From Apteryx mantelli (lineage: Eukaryota; Chordata; Aves; Apterygiformes; Apterygidae), in NCBI RefSeq assembly GCF_036417845.1, contig NC_089980.1, forward strand, positions 40,608,501 through 40,672,500: DNA of 64,000 bases, read 5' to 3'. The notes beneath the pieces were generated by a model, which did no database searches, was not told the DNA's origin, and saw nothing but the letters and a program-made list of their open reading frames with translations. Position numbers and translations under genes: made by a program. This document shows positions 12,717-25,900 of the stretch, piece by piece. How positions within the stretch are numbered: the first letter of the stretch is position 1; each line of letters starts with the position of its first letter.

Positions 12717-12965
12717 TAAGTTATGTAGTGGTTACACAACTGGGCTGTGTCTGTGGAGCCAGGACTTCTGGGTTTAATTTCCTGCTCAGTCACTGACTCA
12801 TCACACAGCCTGGGGCACATCACTTCACCTCTCTGTGCATAAATTTCATCGTCTTTAGTGTGGGGGTAATAAGACTATCTCACAGGAATGTTAGGACACA
12901 CAAATTACCCTCATAAACATTCGCAAAATGCTTTAGATGATGCTTCAACAAAGGCATCAAGTATT
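12717..12965 (+). repeat. MIR SINE, nearly full length
   Basis: Nearly the whole MIR layout can be read in order: TAGTGGTTACACAACTGGG, a GGAGCCAGGACTTCTGGGTT A/B-box-derived part, the core with CACTGACTCA and CCTGGGGCACATCACTTCACC, then TCTCTGTGCATAAATTTCATC, GGGGGTAATAAGACTATCTCACAGGAATGTT, and a 3' part with AAAATGCTTTAGATGATG. This is an ancient tRNA-derived amniote SINE and is unusually legible for a bird copy. No function follows from the sequence alone. Confidence 0.85.
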
Positions 12966-15900
12966 TCACTATTGAATAAGTAACAGCCAGGGGAATGTCC
13001 TAATTGCGAGGATGGCTTATTTACTTACCTTGCACCATAGATTTCTGGCAGCCCTAAAGGATGTCTCAGGTAGGGGAAAGGGTGAAGAGGTTGTGCAACT
13101 AGTGCAGTATGAGCAGCAGCAGAAAAAGTTCGGCTCATGCCACAGAACAAGTGAGTAACGGATAAACGTTATATGGAAGGGTAAGAGGCATTTGCGTGAT
13201 ATTCAGACAAGAGTCAGAAAAAAAACCTTATATAGTAGACTTTCAACAATGACGGGATTTAGACATCTAATCCTAATAAGTGTGGTTCACAAAAGTCTAT
13301 GTAACTTTTTCAGACTCAATAGACATTACTGTTTTCAGGTTTAAAAAGTATTAAGACATTTCAAGTTCTGCTACTGCACATTACCGTCTTGCTCACAGTG
13401 AGCATCTCACTGTCTGTCTTCCACCTGAGGCTGTCTGGGATTCACAGCCTAGGTGTGTCAGCGCCTCAGATCCCCAGAGAATCTAAACAGGGAGGGATAT
13501 TCAGATTGTATCTGAAATATAATGCTAGCATTAAGTCTAATCCAAAATCAGGAGTCAGTGACCTTTGTTCAGGAACAGGATGGGTAGTTTCTACAGTCCA
13601 GCAGTTGGAGCATTTTCCCAGGAGGTAAGGAATCCACATGCAATGTTCAATTTAATGCAGATTCACAGTGACATTTCCTACCTGTTAGAAGAACACCCTA
13701 GATATCAGGCTAGGCTGAGGTGGTGGTGGTGTTTGGAAACCAAGACACTGTGCAGAAACAAATGTAAAACACATTAGGGAGGGGAGAAACAGGGGCTATG
13801 GGTTCATGGGATTTTTTTCTGTTTCTACTGATCAGAGGGTATTGCTAGGTTCTATGACCTGTTCCTAACATTTCTATATTTTAACCTTAATATATAATAC
13901 TTAAGCAGTCCTAGAAGCACACCAGTCATCTTCTGGTTGTGCTTCAAAGGAGGTATTCTAGGCCTGCAACTCCATCAATAGCCTATCACCTATCATTTCC
14001 CTCATCCTGTTCTCTGGATTTTGCAGGGATCAAGGCTCAGCTCTGTAACCTGCAAAGTTTCCCTGGTGTTTCAAATGGTTCCAATACTTTTCCTTGCCTC
14101 ACTCCATATAATCATATAGTTTTGCTGTGGGATGGTAGAGTTGCAGCACTCCTGCCCCTAGAGGCTGTATTTGCACAGGTGAGCTTTCTGGTAGCCCTAT
14201 GCCAGCACTGAAGTGATAAAGGTCATCGCTGAAAGGAGAGCGCTACGTAGAGAGCCAGCCTGAGAAACCTTCAGAAGATACTTGACTTCTGCTGTCTAAT
14301 CTATCTTGACTGTGTCTTCCCCACTATTTGTAACTTCTATGCTTTACTTTGATCCAAAAGCTGATTCAGAGGATACTTGTGGGACAACTTGGCAAGTGCG
14401 TATAAATCTCTGGCGGGTGCTGGCTGAACTGGCCAGTTCCTGTGACTTTAGCAGAAAGCACTGACCACAGAACCGAGTTGGTTTAAGAGCGCTGAAAGTA
14501 CATTCTGCTTCATTCACCCACTGTGAAGCCGTTAAACATATTTTTCTGAAATGCCCAAGGCCCTCTTTTCCTGCTGCTCCTAAACTGAAGCACTGCTGAG
14601 CAGCTCTGGCAGCAGTTTTGCTTTGGGGATTTTATCTTATTGCAACCTGAGCCCACTCAGGGCCTACAGGTGGTGCTTCCATTCACGCCTAGTCTCTAGT
14701 GCAGTAGCCATAGTGTTAAAAAGGACATAAAAGGAATTTTTAAAAATCCTTGATAGTTATAATACAGACACTTTAAAGGTAACAGGGCACTTACTTTCTT
14801 CCCATCAATAATCAGTTTATACAGGTGAGAAAGCAGTATTAGATATTCGGAAGCAGCCGGTTTCTCTTACTGAAATAACTCATGCCAGGATCAGCCCATG
14901 GATCAATAGCAGAATACTCTTTTGGTGCTCACTGACCCACATCCACACAACACTGCTAGTCCAAAGGGCCTAATAAATCCTTCTTGTAAGGAAAGTATAT
15001 TCATAAGCTACAGAATGACAGATTCTCCCCTTTGAAGCAGAAGGCCTGGAGAACACAAGAACCCAGCCACAGAAACACATTCACGGATCCCATACTCCTG
15101 ACAGAGCTCACCAGCACATTTTCATGCCTGACTTTTACAAATCCTGCTAAAGGACTGCAATCAGACAAGAAAGCGCAGGTCACTGAATCAGTAAGTACCT
15201 GACCTCCAGAAAGATGAACTTTCTCACTAAAATCCACATAAGTGCTTAATAACTTAATCTAGCACAACTTTCATTAGTGACAGTTACATAGATCACAGAA
15301 GAGGAAGAGACATAAGCACACTTCTTCTGCCCTCTGACCAGTGCAGTTTCAACCACCCCTTATACATGCTCTCCTGTATTTTATCTGATTCATTTCTAAA
15401 AATCCCTCAAGCCGTGGGCTTTCTGTCTTTTCCCTTGAGTAACTGTTCTCTCTGATGGTCAAAAACAGGACAGTTTTGCTTTGTGCTGGGAGGTTCATCA
15501 CTAGCAGCTAAGTTAATAAGCCTTTTTTCTCCCCTGCCCTGTCAAGCATGTGTTGATAGCACTGGGTTTCAAAATGTATCAGAGAAACTTACTGAATTCA
15601 GACAGGAATTCAATGGGCAAAAGATGGTGTCACATGTGGTATCCAGAAAAGTTAAATTGTGGCAAGGCTGGTCATTTACAGTTAAACCAAAGATGCTCAG
15701 CATGTGCTAAGCTAAAGCATGCCAACCTCTCTTCTCTCTTCCATCCTCTTTTTTTGGATACAGACTACTGCTGTTACAAATATTTCTCCATTCCCTTGTT
15801 TCATTCCAGTAACTTGTGAGTCACTTTTGGAAAGACTTTTGTCTCGCTCCTTCCAAAATCCCAGACATCTTCCTTCCAAAAAAAAAAAAAAAAAAAAAAA

Positions 15901-18690
15901 AGGGACTAAAAATGAGCAAGCATTGCAAACCTGTGGTCCTCCAACAGCAAATTCTTTAAATCCTTCAAGAAACATCAATCACCTGATTGCAGAGCTGTGA
16001 AAATCTAGGGCTCTTCTATGCCTGAGTGGCAAGATTCCCCAAGCCCCTCTCTTGAGGGTGCAGGGGGTTGTTTCACCACTTTTTAGCTAAATGCCCATCA
16101 AAGCAACACAACTCCTGCCCAGATGTCCCAACCTATAACACACTGATAAACTGTTAAAATGGAATTATCTGTAATCATTATGTTTGTATTTAACCAGCTA
16201 GAATGGGTTGTTATCTAGGTGGGGGAAACATCAGCAATCTCCAAAGCCACACAAAATTTTTCTGTGCAGCTGCTTTTCAGAGTTTTTCTTCTCTCCTCTA
16301 AGTTCACTGTGCACCTAAACTGGACTTTGGGACAAACTGATGCTAGGTGAAACTCTTTTGTACCATTTGATCATACAAAACAAAATGCAGATGCTGCACC
16401 ATGACAACAGTGAGGTCCATCAGCAATGAAAAGGAGGCTAGAAATTGAATTCAACTGTTAACCTCAGCTGTAAGCAAGCTATTTGCAAACATCTGTTAGG
16501 CTCCATGACTTCCCTATTTGAAGACCAGACTACTTCCCAAGGCAAAACAAGAGCATAACACTTACCCCACCAGCCCTTCATAATGAGCTGAGTCAGGCAG
16601 CAAGGCCCATACCCCCAAATGTCTTGGGGACAGTTAATGCTCCCAAGAACTGAGCTGTAAGTCTCCTCCAAAGGAAGAATCTGTAAAGCATGTTTTCACA
16701 GGTGATTATGAAATCACTGATCACTCAGAAGAGATACTTTCCAGTGGTAGGCAAGATCACAAATGACCAAAGCAAAATACTGGGCTAATATAGCAGCTGT
16801 TTAATGCATTTTTCCATACAGACTTGGAAGTTCCTTCTAAGCACTTCTTATTTTGCTTCAATAGGCAATGTGGACTACATTAGAGGTCCAGTGAGGGAAA
16901 ATGCCATAGGGCAATTGAAACCAAAGGCAAGCTATTAAAGAAAAAAAGAAGAAACGGAGAACTGACAAATCAGGAGGCAAAGATAATTCTGATTTAATGC
17001 TACACTGAATGCAGTTGGACTAAGATCGAGACCTAATAATTTGTCATTCATTCCATTTTAACGTTACCTCTACTTAACGAGCACAGAGGGAATGCTCTGC
17101 ATTAATATTTTCAAGAAAACAATTTTGCTTGTGCAGCAGCTGCAAGCTGTATGACTCTTGATTTTTTTTTAAATGTCAGTGCAGTTCATCACGTACTTCA
17201 GTCTATACATGAAAAGTGCCAGGAGGTATTTCTGGAGACTAAATTAAGGGGCCCACCAAGCTTCAGCTCCTATGTGGGGCTGTAGTGCAGTAGGGCTATG
17301 CCACAGCTACAGAAACTAAAGGAAAAGTCTTGCGTTGCAGGAGAAGCACAGAGCAAATACAAGTTAAACTCTATAGTCTCTCTATTCCTGAAAGCTTCAG
17401 TAGTGAAAACATTCATTACAGAGCTGAGTGCTGAAGGGAACTAAGTACCTACAGTCCTGAAGCAGAGCCACCCAAACTCCCACACAGGAATTATTTCCAC
17501 TCTGGGAGGAATCTGGACTTCAGGATGCTAGGGGAGCCGAGCACCATCTTTTCTCTTCACTTCCCAACAGGCTTCATCTCTGATGTTTTGGCTTTCAGAA
17601 GCTGAGAACAAAATATAGCCTCCTAAGTGAGGAAACAGGCTATGCAGTTATTCTAGTGAGGGACACCAGCATGAAAACTAAGATACTTTTGTACCTGTCT
17701 CCAGGCAGTAAGAACCCAATGTGAGAAACTGTACAGTATTTTGTAGCTCCGACTCATGCTCTAGGACCCGCATCCCACTCCCTGCACACACAAACACATC
17801 ATTTAGAAGGGTAAATCAACACTGAACAGTTTGAGCTTCCTTTAAGATGCCTAGTATTGATGAAAGGTTCTGCAGAGAATGGTATCTTTTTTTTTCTCCC
17901 AAGCCAAGGGCAACTTAAATCGTGGCTATCCAGGGTCCCAGGAAAGAAGGGGACTTGCAAAAACAACATTTAGGGATAAGAGGAGATTTTAGCCTTCATG
18001 GTCCACTTGGATATTTGCTGAGGTTGCTCGCTAGCGAGGATGATACTTTACAATGTGTCTGAGGTAAGGAAGGAGTAGAATGCAGTGACCGCGGTAAATC
18101 TTGTCTCCTGCATCACAGATTTGAGGCTGTGTTTGCTTCCATTTACTCAGCTAAATAAATGTCAACAGTTGGGATATCAGACAGACAGCTGGTGATCCAG
18201 AGGGAAATGGGGACAGAAAGAGCAGAAGAGATGGGTTGTCTGAGCTTATGCCCAAGTTGCACACAGGTGCTTCTGTTTTGCATTCCAAATATTTCCCCAT
18301 TGGGGGCTTCATATAGAGCTCACAATGGAACTCAAACACACATCTCTGGCTAACATTTAAACAAAAAAAATTCTACCAGCAATAACCCAAGCTGTGAGAA
18401 CAGATCAAATGAATGGTGAATGGAACCACAGTTCCTGAAACCTGACTATACCATCTGCATTTTACACACTTACTTTTTTTTTTTTATTTCAACAAAGACA
18501 ATGATGGGAGTGAAATGGAAGAATGGTAGAGTTTGAATACCTTCTGTGTGCATAATGAGCAGATTTAGGAACCCCAGAACAGGTTTTTCCCTAAAACCAT
18601 TTAATTTTTGGTTCATTTGCATTTCTGAAGTGGGAAAGTAGCATGCCTCACAAAAATCACACCAGTACAAAGCACACTTTGGCTTCAATT
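12966..18690. other. Intergenic, no gene recognised
   Basis: Unique AT-rich sequence downstream of PLB1. Open frames are below 100 codons and show no domain. A 24-base A run lies at 15878-15901. The stretch 16980-17160 has a compact, non-repetitive texture that might be conserved non-coding DNA, but I cannot test this. Confidence 0.5.
15878..15901 (+). repeat. Poly-A tract, 24 bases
   Basis: An uninterrupted A run. The sequence before it shows no retroposed gene I can recognise, so it is listed as a simple repeat. Confidence 0.9.
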
Positions 18691-18699
18691 AAAAAAAAG

Positions 18700-19745
18700 G
18701 AAAAAAAAAGCACAATATTTATTAAAATGTTTGACACAGGAAATTACAATGATATGGAAAACAAGACCACAGAGAACCTATCAACCTGCAAGTATAAGAC
18801 AAGGAATGTCTAATTTCCAGGAAAGAGCTTTTCCAAAGTCCTGATTGGAATCTTGAAAGAACTCAACAAATTCTTTCCTGGAGAACAACCACGGAGACTC
18901 CAGTTTGGGGGCCCTGAAAACACTACAGGTCCTGTGAGAAGGGTTAAGCAGTTTAGGCTGCCAGTCAGATACTTTACGCTTGTTTAGATCCCATAGCCAC
19001 ATGCTTGCACAGAAATTCATTCTGGAACCAGTCACAGTACAGCCATGGCCAAGATGATACTGGACTACCTTGGGCTATTTAGCCCTAGGGAAGAAGCTGT
19101 GAGCATGGCACAGCTTCATTCTAATCCCAGATAGATAGTGCCCAGAGTCCAAGATAGTATTCCTGCCCAGCACTGCTCCATGGATGCCACATGGTTCTAG
19201 GTTGCTCAGAAGTTGGCTTGAAGATCTTGCCATGGCATTGTATTTCTCAGTGTAAAATGACCTTAGCACCTCCAACTCAATGGTCTTGCTGGAACCTAAT
19301 GCATAAAATTGTGGCTTTTCTTTTCCTCTCACCTCACTTACCTTGCTTTTGAGGAACACCAGGCAATAATCATGGACTCTTTTCTAACATTTTATATCCA
19401 GTGTTTCATAAGAAAAAGGAACAGATGTGCAAGTAAGGTGGCAACATGCATGAACAAGTTTTCTCATTTCATGCAAGCAACTGACATCCTGGGTAATTCT
19501 CATGAAATGGAGAAATGTATCCCAGAATGAAAAATGTTTTAATGCTTTCAACTTCTTCCTCCACCTGACTGATCTGCAGAAGTTTATGCTATAGTATGTT
19601 TCTGATTAAGATGCTGGGCCCAAAAATCACTGGCCAACAAAGTTTGATTAATATTCAACAGTTTGGGGTTTTTTTTCCTGCTGCTCTCTGCATAACACTA
19701 GAGCAACCTCAGTGGAGATAGATATTTGTTCCACTTGCTTCAGGT
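18700..19745 (-). other. PLB1: Probable PLB1 3' UTR
   Basis: The sequence between the stop codon and the best polyadenylation signal has no further exon and no open frame of note. Its extent depends on which signal is used. Confidence 0.4.
18718..18723 (-). terminator. PLB1: Candidate PLB1 polyadenylation signal
   Basis: An AATAAA hexamer on the minus strand lies about 1.02 kb past the PLB1 stop codon. It is followed within 40 bases by two T-rich runs, fitting a cleavage site near 18690-18710 with a U-rich downstream element. An ATTAAA at 19538-19543 is a possible weaker, earlier site. Transcript data would decide. Confidence 0.45.
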
Positions 19746-19967
19746 TTACAGAGATGTTGATTTCAAATTCATTGCTGTGTCCATCTCATGTTGGCATTTC
19801 TTGGCTCTTCTTACTGACACAACCCAGATGAACAGAGAACCTGCCAGGACTCCAGCTATTGCTGCCACAATGACAGCCCAGTAGGGGACTGAAGGTTCGT
19901 TTTTCTCCAAGATGGGAGACGAATTTCTGAATCCACTGTTTCTTACTGTGAAAAGAAAGGGTTTCTC
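19746..19967 (-). CDS. PLB1: PLB1 terminal exon: linker, membrane helix, tail, stop
   Basis: 222 bp, phase 0 start, residues 818-890 and stop TAA at 19746-19748. The first residues, [13 protein letters not shown], resemble the linker that opens each lipase repeat. Then come an acidic stretch, a 21-residue hydrophobic helix (847-867: A/V/I/G/L-rich, ending WVV), a basic stop-transfer signal VRRAKK, and the C-terminus KSTSL. This gives a type I membrane protein with its lipase repeats outside the cell. An internal GTAAGA at 19941-19946 could act as a cryptic donor. Confidence 0.95.
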   Translation of the reverse strand, partial: EKPFLFTVRNSGFRNSSPILEKNEPSVPYWAVIVAAIAGVLAGSLFIWVVSVRRAKKCQHEMDTAMNLKSTSL

Positions 19968-22900
19968 CTACAAAGGGAGATCAAAGGGTTTTACTGACCA
20001 CAGATGACTCAACAGGCAGCATTCAGACAATATGCCATCACCCCTTCCCAGAGAAGAAATGTCAATCTTTAGCTAGATTATCAACCATTTCTCCCTTCTG
20101 TCTATTTTAGTCCAAAAGAATTAAAGACTATTTTCTGCCTTATGGCCTGAAAGTTCTTAGAAGAACAAAAGAGGACCCGTTTCAGAATCAGCAGTGGTGG
20201 CATCAATTCCCAACTTGTTTGTTGCAGACAGCCAAATGGAAACATGTAGACTAGTTAAAACTGGCTTAAGTGAGAGGCTTTCCACTACAGGGAGGATGAT
20301 ATTTTTGCATTAAGTCTTAAGTAGATTTTCCTGAAGACCTGCCATGTGATCACCTGTTACAGAACAGGAGGATATTTTTGCTGTTTAAAACCTTCAAAAA
20401 GATACTCTTTTAATGAACATCACCAACAAGAAGAAAGGAGAAAAACAAAAGTAGTTCAAAGGAAAGTATGGGCATCTTCATCTTTACTTACTGCAGTTGG
20501 ACACTTGAGTTTTGATCTGTCACGGGTAAAGTTGTTGTAACTCTGCTTCTCACCAACTGGCTCCAGCTGAAGAAGAGAAAAGCAATAGTAAACATAATGA
20601 CGAAGTTTGCTTCCTCAAACTCTCCTGGCTTGGGTAGTTACAACTTCTTATCTAATCTTTTGATGCTTGGAGCAATGAAAAAATGTAGGAGAAGATAGAT
20701 CACAGGAAAGTTTCCAAACATTTTAACACTCATGAACCAAAGACACTGAGAATCTGATGAACTGTCTGCTGAAATGCTCCCTAGGAGTGAGGGGCATGAG
20801 AAGCCTTTCCTTCTTTTTGCGCCAAGTGCAGGAGAAAATAACTCTGAATACCACATACATTAAATATTCTGCTAAAACAAAGAGGTTCAATATACACCCA
20901 GTTCTCCCCCCCACCCCCAACACACATCCCAAATGACAGTATAAGCCATTGGGAACAAACCACATGACAGACGTTAATCATGTTACTTAGCATGGTACTG
21001 AAAGAAAGTAAATGCCACAGTGGTGGCAGCGGCTTCAGGAAAGATACAGAGTTACAAAGACCGGACAAGATAGTACCAATCTTTGCAGTCTTCACTTGGA
21101 CAAGAAATTCCCTGGGAGTTTTAGCTAAGGCTATGTTCACCAGATTGAAAGAACTGAGTTAAATAGAGCCTTTTACATTATCAACTAAGCTGCACTAAGG
21201 TGACCATAGGCTCACCCTGAGTGCATTTCAAATGCAGAATAAAGTACGTCCAGGCTAATGCCATAGCATTTGTGGTTGGCTAGGAGCGCCACATGCCATC
21301 AGTCACCATGGTTAAGCTAACAAGCAGAAGCTTGCTCAGTCATGTTAACGGAAGTGTTTACAACTGTGTATGAAAATGCCTGAAGTAAAGGCTTCAGGAC
21401 TGGTCTATAGAGAATAGCAGAATTGTCATCCAACACTTCTGGGAATACAGTGCAGAGCAGTGCTGTTGCTTCTGCTGTTATCTATACAGGCATTTACTGT
21501 CCTCAAGAGATTAAAGTGTCACCTGTATGGTGAAGAGAAACAATACCTCAAGAAACCAAACACAGTGTGGAGAAAAGAAAAGAAATTCTACTAATAAGAT
21601 TCCCATATGGAAACACTGGGAATACTTTTTCTCTATAGTTTGGTGATAAAAAGTGGAAGTACACACTGAAAACAAAATGAAAGCAATGAACCAAAACGAG
21701 ATGCGGAAGGTAGCCTCTTTCATATTAAAAACATAAGTAGGGATGGAAAGAAAGCTAACAAATGTGGAAAAGTTGAGAAGCAAAACCACCGAATTGTAAG
21801 TTTTGCAGATTGTCATGGAGTTCTGCTGTTGGATAAAGGCAAATGTTGCATAAAAGTCTTAACCATTTGGCCTACCTGCAGGCAAATGTTGAGAAGATTG
21901 AATTTGGAAGTTTTGCTGTATCTTAAAGGGAACAGCCAAAATTCTGATGTTATTATTTGTAAGCTATGTGGCTTGTATCCTACAGTGTTCTGTCTGCAGT
22001 CCAGCTGGTTATTTGTAGATAATTGTAACACTTCCAGTGCCAAAGCACTTGGTAAGGAGTCTGGCGTGGAGCCCAGACAAGGATGATAAGGTGCAAAATT
22101 CTGTAGCCAGCAGTATTCACCTCATCTCTACGCAATCCCTACCTCAGAAGCATTAGTTTCTGAGCACTGAGGATAACCGCATCCCTGAGTCCACATGTGT
22201 AAAGGACAATTTTTGGAAGAAAGCAGCACACAGTTCCTGCAGAGCCTTGCAGCAGACATGGAGACAGAATACAAGCTAAATGCACTGTCCATGTGCTCTT
22301 CTCCTGCGCCAGTGGACTGAGGAGGTGGATTTGCAACCACTGGGGCCCCTTAAGACAACAGGGCCTTCTGACTTCAGAGAGTGTTTTGCAGTGTGTGAGG
22401 CAGGCAGGGCAAAGAGCATCAGGGGGAGAGAGAGGCTCCTTAAGCCATCCCCATCCCTGCATACCCACGCAACAGCCAGGCACAGTCTGGCCCTTCATCT
22501 GCACTGATGTGAATCCATGTCATTTGGCCATGAGTCTACAGCCTGCTGAGCTTTTCAGTGAACAAGAAAACAATACAGCCTTAGAGTAAGCTTGCACAAC
22601 CTCTCTGTACAAGGATGGCAAGTGAAAAACAGAAATGTGCTACCAGAACTAGATTTAAATAATAAACAGCCAAACCTTCAGTTAACACAGATCAACAGAG
22701 CTCTATTGAAGTGAATAGTTTTGCTTTACATTAGTAAGAATCTGGTTCCCAGTATCCCAGTAGAAGGCTTTGTGTCAATATTCCTATGTGTGTAGAAAAT
22801 GAGTGACAGCCTGGACAGAATAAAACTTGGGTGGCATAGAGAAAGGACTAATCATGATTCAGGAATGAGTAACGGCCAGCAGAAACACCATGTGGCAACA

Positions 22901-25900
22901 GAAATCCAACCTAAAGCTACCATATGCCCAAGTGCGATCTTTTTTTTTTTCTTCTTGGAATCTACAGCCATGCACAATTTGAATGTTTTCTACATTTGTT
23001 TGGGGTTTTCAGGCCACTGTTAGTCCTACTGCACAATAAAGCTTATCAGGCTGCTGACATCTGGAAGCCCAGAGAGTGAAGCCTGGCATTGGAAAACAGG
23101 CAGATTTGCTATGTGTGCACAAATCAACGGTTTAGTGCAAGTGCATGCACTGTACACCTATTGCTTCCTATAACTCTGGCCCTCAGCTCATATGCTATGC
23201 TGAGCAACTGCATGGGTTTCTGCCCTGAATTTCCCAGTCCTTGAGCTCATGTTCATTCCAGAGGATCCTGCAAGTTTCTTGTCTCACTCAAGCTTTTCAT
23301 TAAAATGAAAAGCAATTTGCCTCCATTTATGTCTATTTCTTGTATAAACCAGGATGCAGGACCTATGCTAGCACAGTGTGTTTGGGAACTGGTGTTTATG
23401 AGACAAGAGGAAGAAATGTTGCTGCAGCATAAAAATGTCATAGTATTCCTTCCACAGTATTGCTTTGAAAGTGACGGCAACATTGGAATAACCAAGTTCA
23501 TCATATGCCCTTTACACACTCTGCCAGCACTATTCAAAAGCTGCCATTTCCCCCCAAAATGACAGAAGGAATGTGGCTGCAGAGGAAGCCTAGGTGCGAT
23601 TTCAGCTCACCATTAGTTTCAGTGACTCTACTAGAATTGCCTCAGATACTAGAGTAGGTGGTACAACATGTCCATACTATTAATGGCAGCAAAAATTCAA
23701 TCACATGTATATTCTAATAAATCTAACAATTCACTGTAGAAGGGCAAGCTAATTCAACATAGACATTTTTAGGAAACCTACAGGATTGAATGTTTAACTA
23801 GACTGAATTTGATTTAATGCAAAACATTTGCCAAATCAGAAGGGAGTTTTTCTTCAGAACTCATGGGACTCTCAGAATTTCTCATCTTGAATGAGCAAAG
23901 GCTTATACTGTTTTATACAACATGATTGCTTCGGACTGTGCTCCCAAACAATGCAACCTGAGAAGGACCTCTTCTTAGAGCTCAGGATTCCCCCTCCTGT
24001 TAGCCTACCCATTTTATTCCTCACTGTTTTATTTTGGACACCTTTCTCATGATTTTGTGTGGGGACTCCTACCACAAACACATAAGGATCTATTCCATAA
24101 TCTCTTACCATATTATTCCAGAGAGCCATAGCCATCTCAGCATAGCCTCTTTCACTGAAATGAAAGCAATCTGCAGAGAAGAAACTCAGATCTGGCTTTC
24201 CATTCTGCAACAAAAAGCAAAATACTTTTCTCAGCACTTACTAAACTTTGAGATCTGACATACTGTATCTAAAAGTACACTATACTTGGCATATCCCCTT
24301 CATAATTTTGGAATTTTCTTAGAGGCGATATATTCTTATTTCAACACTATACACAAACTTAAGTACTGTCTAACCGCAAGTTGCGTACTGCATCTTGAGA
24401 CCTTCTGTGTAATGTAGTCTGCTCAACTTCACACAGCACTTTCCATACTAAAACTAAACTTGTCATTAAACTGACAATCATAGCTCTTACATGGACACTG
24501 CTATTGACCCATAGCTCACCCTGCAAAGAACTGGTAGGAAACTGGATGCTTATTTTTGCTTGTCAAGTTTCTATAGCTCAGCCTCGGATTTATAATCTTT
24601 CAGGTTTTGAAATTTGTGCTGTATTTCAGGTGAATGTCCAAAATTGTGGGCTTATCCAGCTGTGGCAAATGCCTTTCTTAGGGAAAATTTGCCTTATCAC
24701 TGCCAAAATGGTAACTAGTCAGTGAACTTGAAGACTGCCAGAACACAATGGTGATGATATGACAAAAGGATTATGCACAATTGGGTGCTTTAAACTAGGA
24801 TTCACACTTAATCTTCATATTCTGAACTACACAGCGTACAAAATGCTAAGGCTCAAGAATGAGAGAATCAGCCTTTAGCTTCCAAAGTTGCTTTCTATTT
24901 CTATGCTGGGATAAACTGGACATACAGCATTTTCCAGTGAGTGATCTGGTCTCCACGTGAAGAAAACCTGAACGCATTTCATAACCTAGATCAGAAGGGA
25001 ATTCTGGCATATGCCAGTTCTAGTCCCATACACAGGCAACAGGGGAACCAAAAGGGGACCAACATACAATCTAGATTAAGTCACAGGGTGCTTATATTTA
25101 ATGTATGCACACCTTGAATGTTTCCCAAAGCCACTTTAATTCACAGAAACTATGGTCTTTCCTATTTTTTCCTTTGTTACCCTTACTTCTGGCTCCACTC
25201 TGCACTGCTAGACTATGCAGACAGAAGCCAAGCCAATCCTTGTTCCACGGATCTTACTAACTTTGATACTCAAGATGCTGGTCCTTGAATGATGAGCAAG
25301 AAAAAACAGCACTCACGCTATCCAAGGGCACAAAGGCATTTCGGAAAAATGGTTGCATGACAACTGCAAAGTCCTCACGCTGTTCATATCGACCACTGTT
25401 GACCATCTGTAAGGCTTCAGCCTGTGTGGAATTGCATGGCCAAAAACAGAAAAGTAACTTACAGGGTTCATCCAACTTCTGTCAACAATCACAAAAACAT
25501 GCATATTACACTTTTCTCACTGTAGTCAACCATAAATTATTAATATAAATCCAGCTGGATAGTGTAAAGCAGTCCAGAAAATGGCAAAGAAAATAAATCT
25601 GGTTCATGAAGAGATTTTTCATGAGAAAAATGCAAAGAGGCTAGGACAATTTATCTGAAATGTAAAGATGATAATTTTTTTTAAACATACTTCATACCTT
25701 ATAAAAACAGTGCTACACAATTGCAACAAGACTTAAAGTTTACAGAGAATTAAAAAAAAGGAATAAGCCCCAACTTTTTAGGAGTGGCAAATGAGTTCAG
25801 AGTGCCAACCTGAGACATTAGAAATCTGCTTGCTTTTTCAGAAAGGTGTACTTGAAGCAAAATAAGACAGGCATTGAAAATCAGCTGCTACTTTTTAAAA

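Noticed and set aside
1..18690. PPP1CB or another PLB1 neighbour
   Set aside because: Synteny would predict it on this side, but no phosphatase motif or exon was seen; it probably lies further left.
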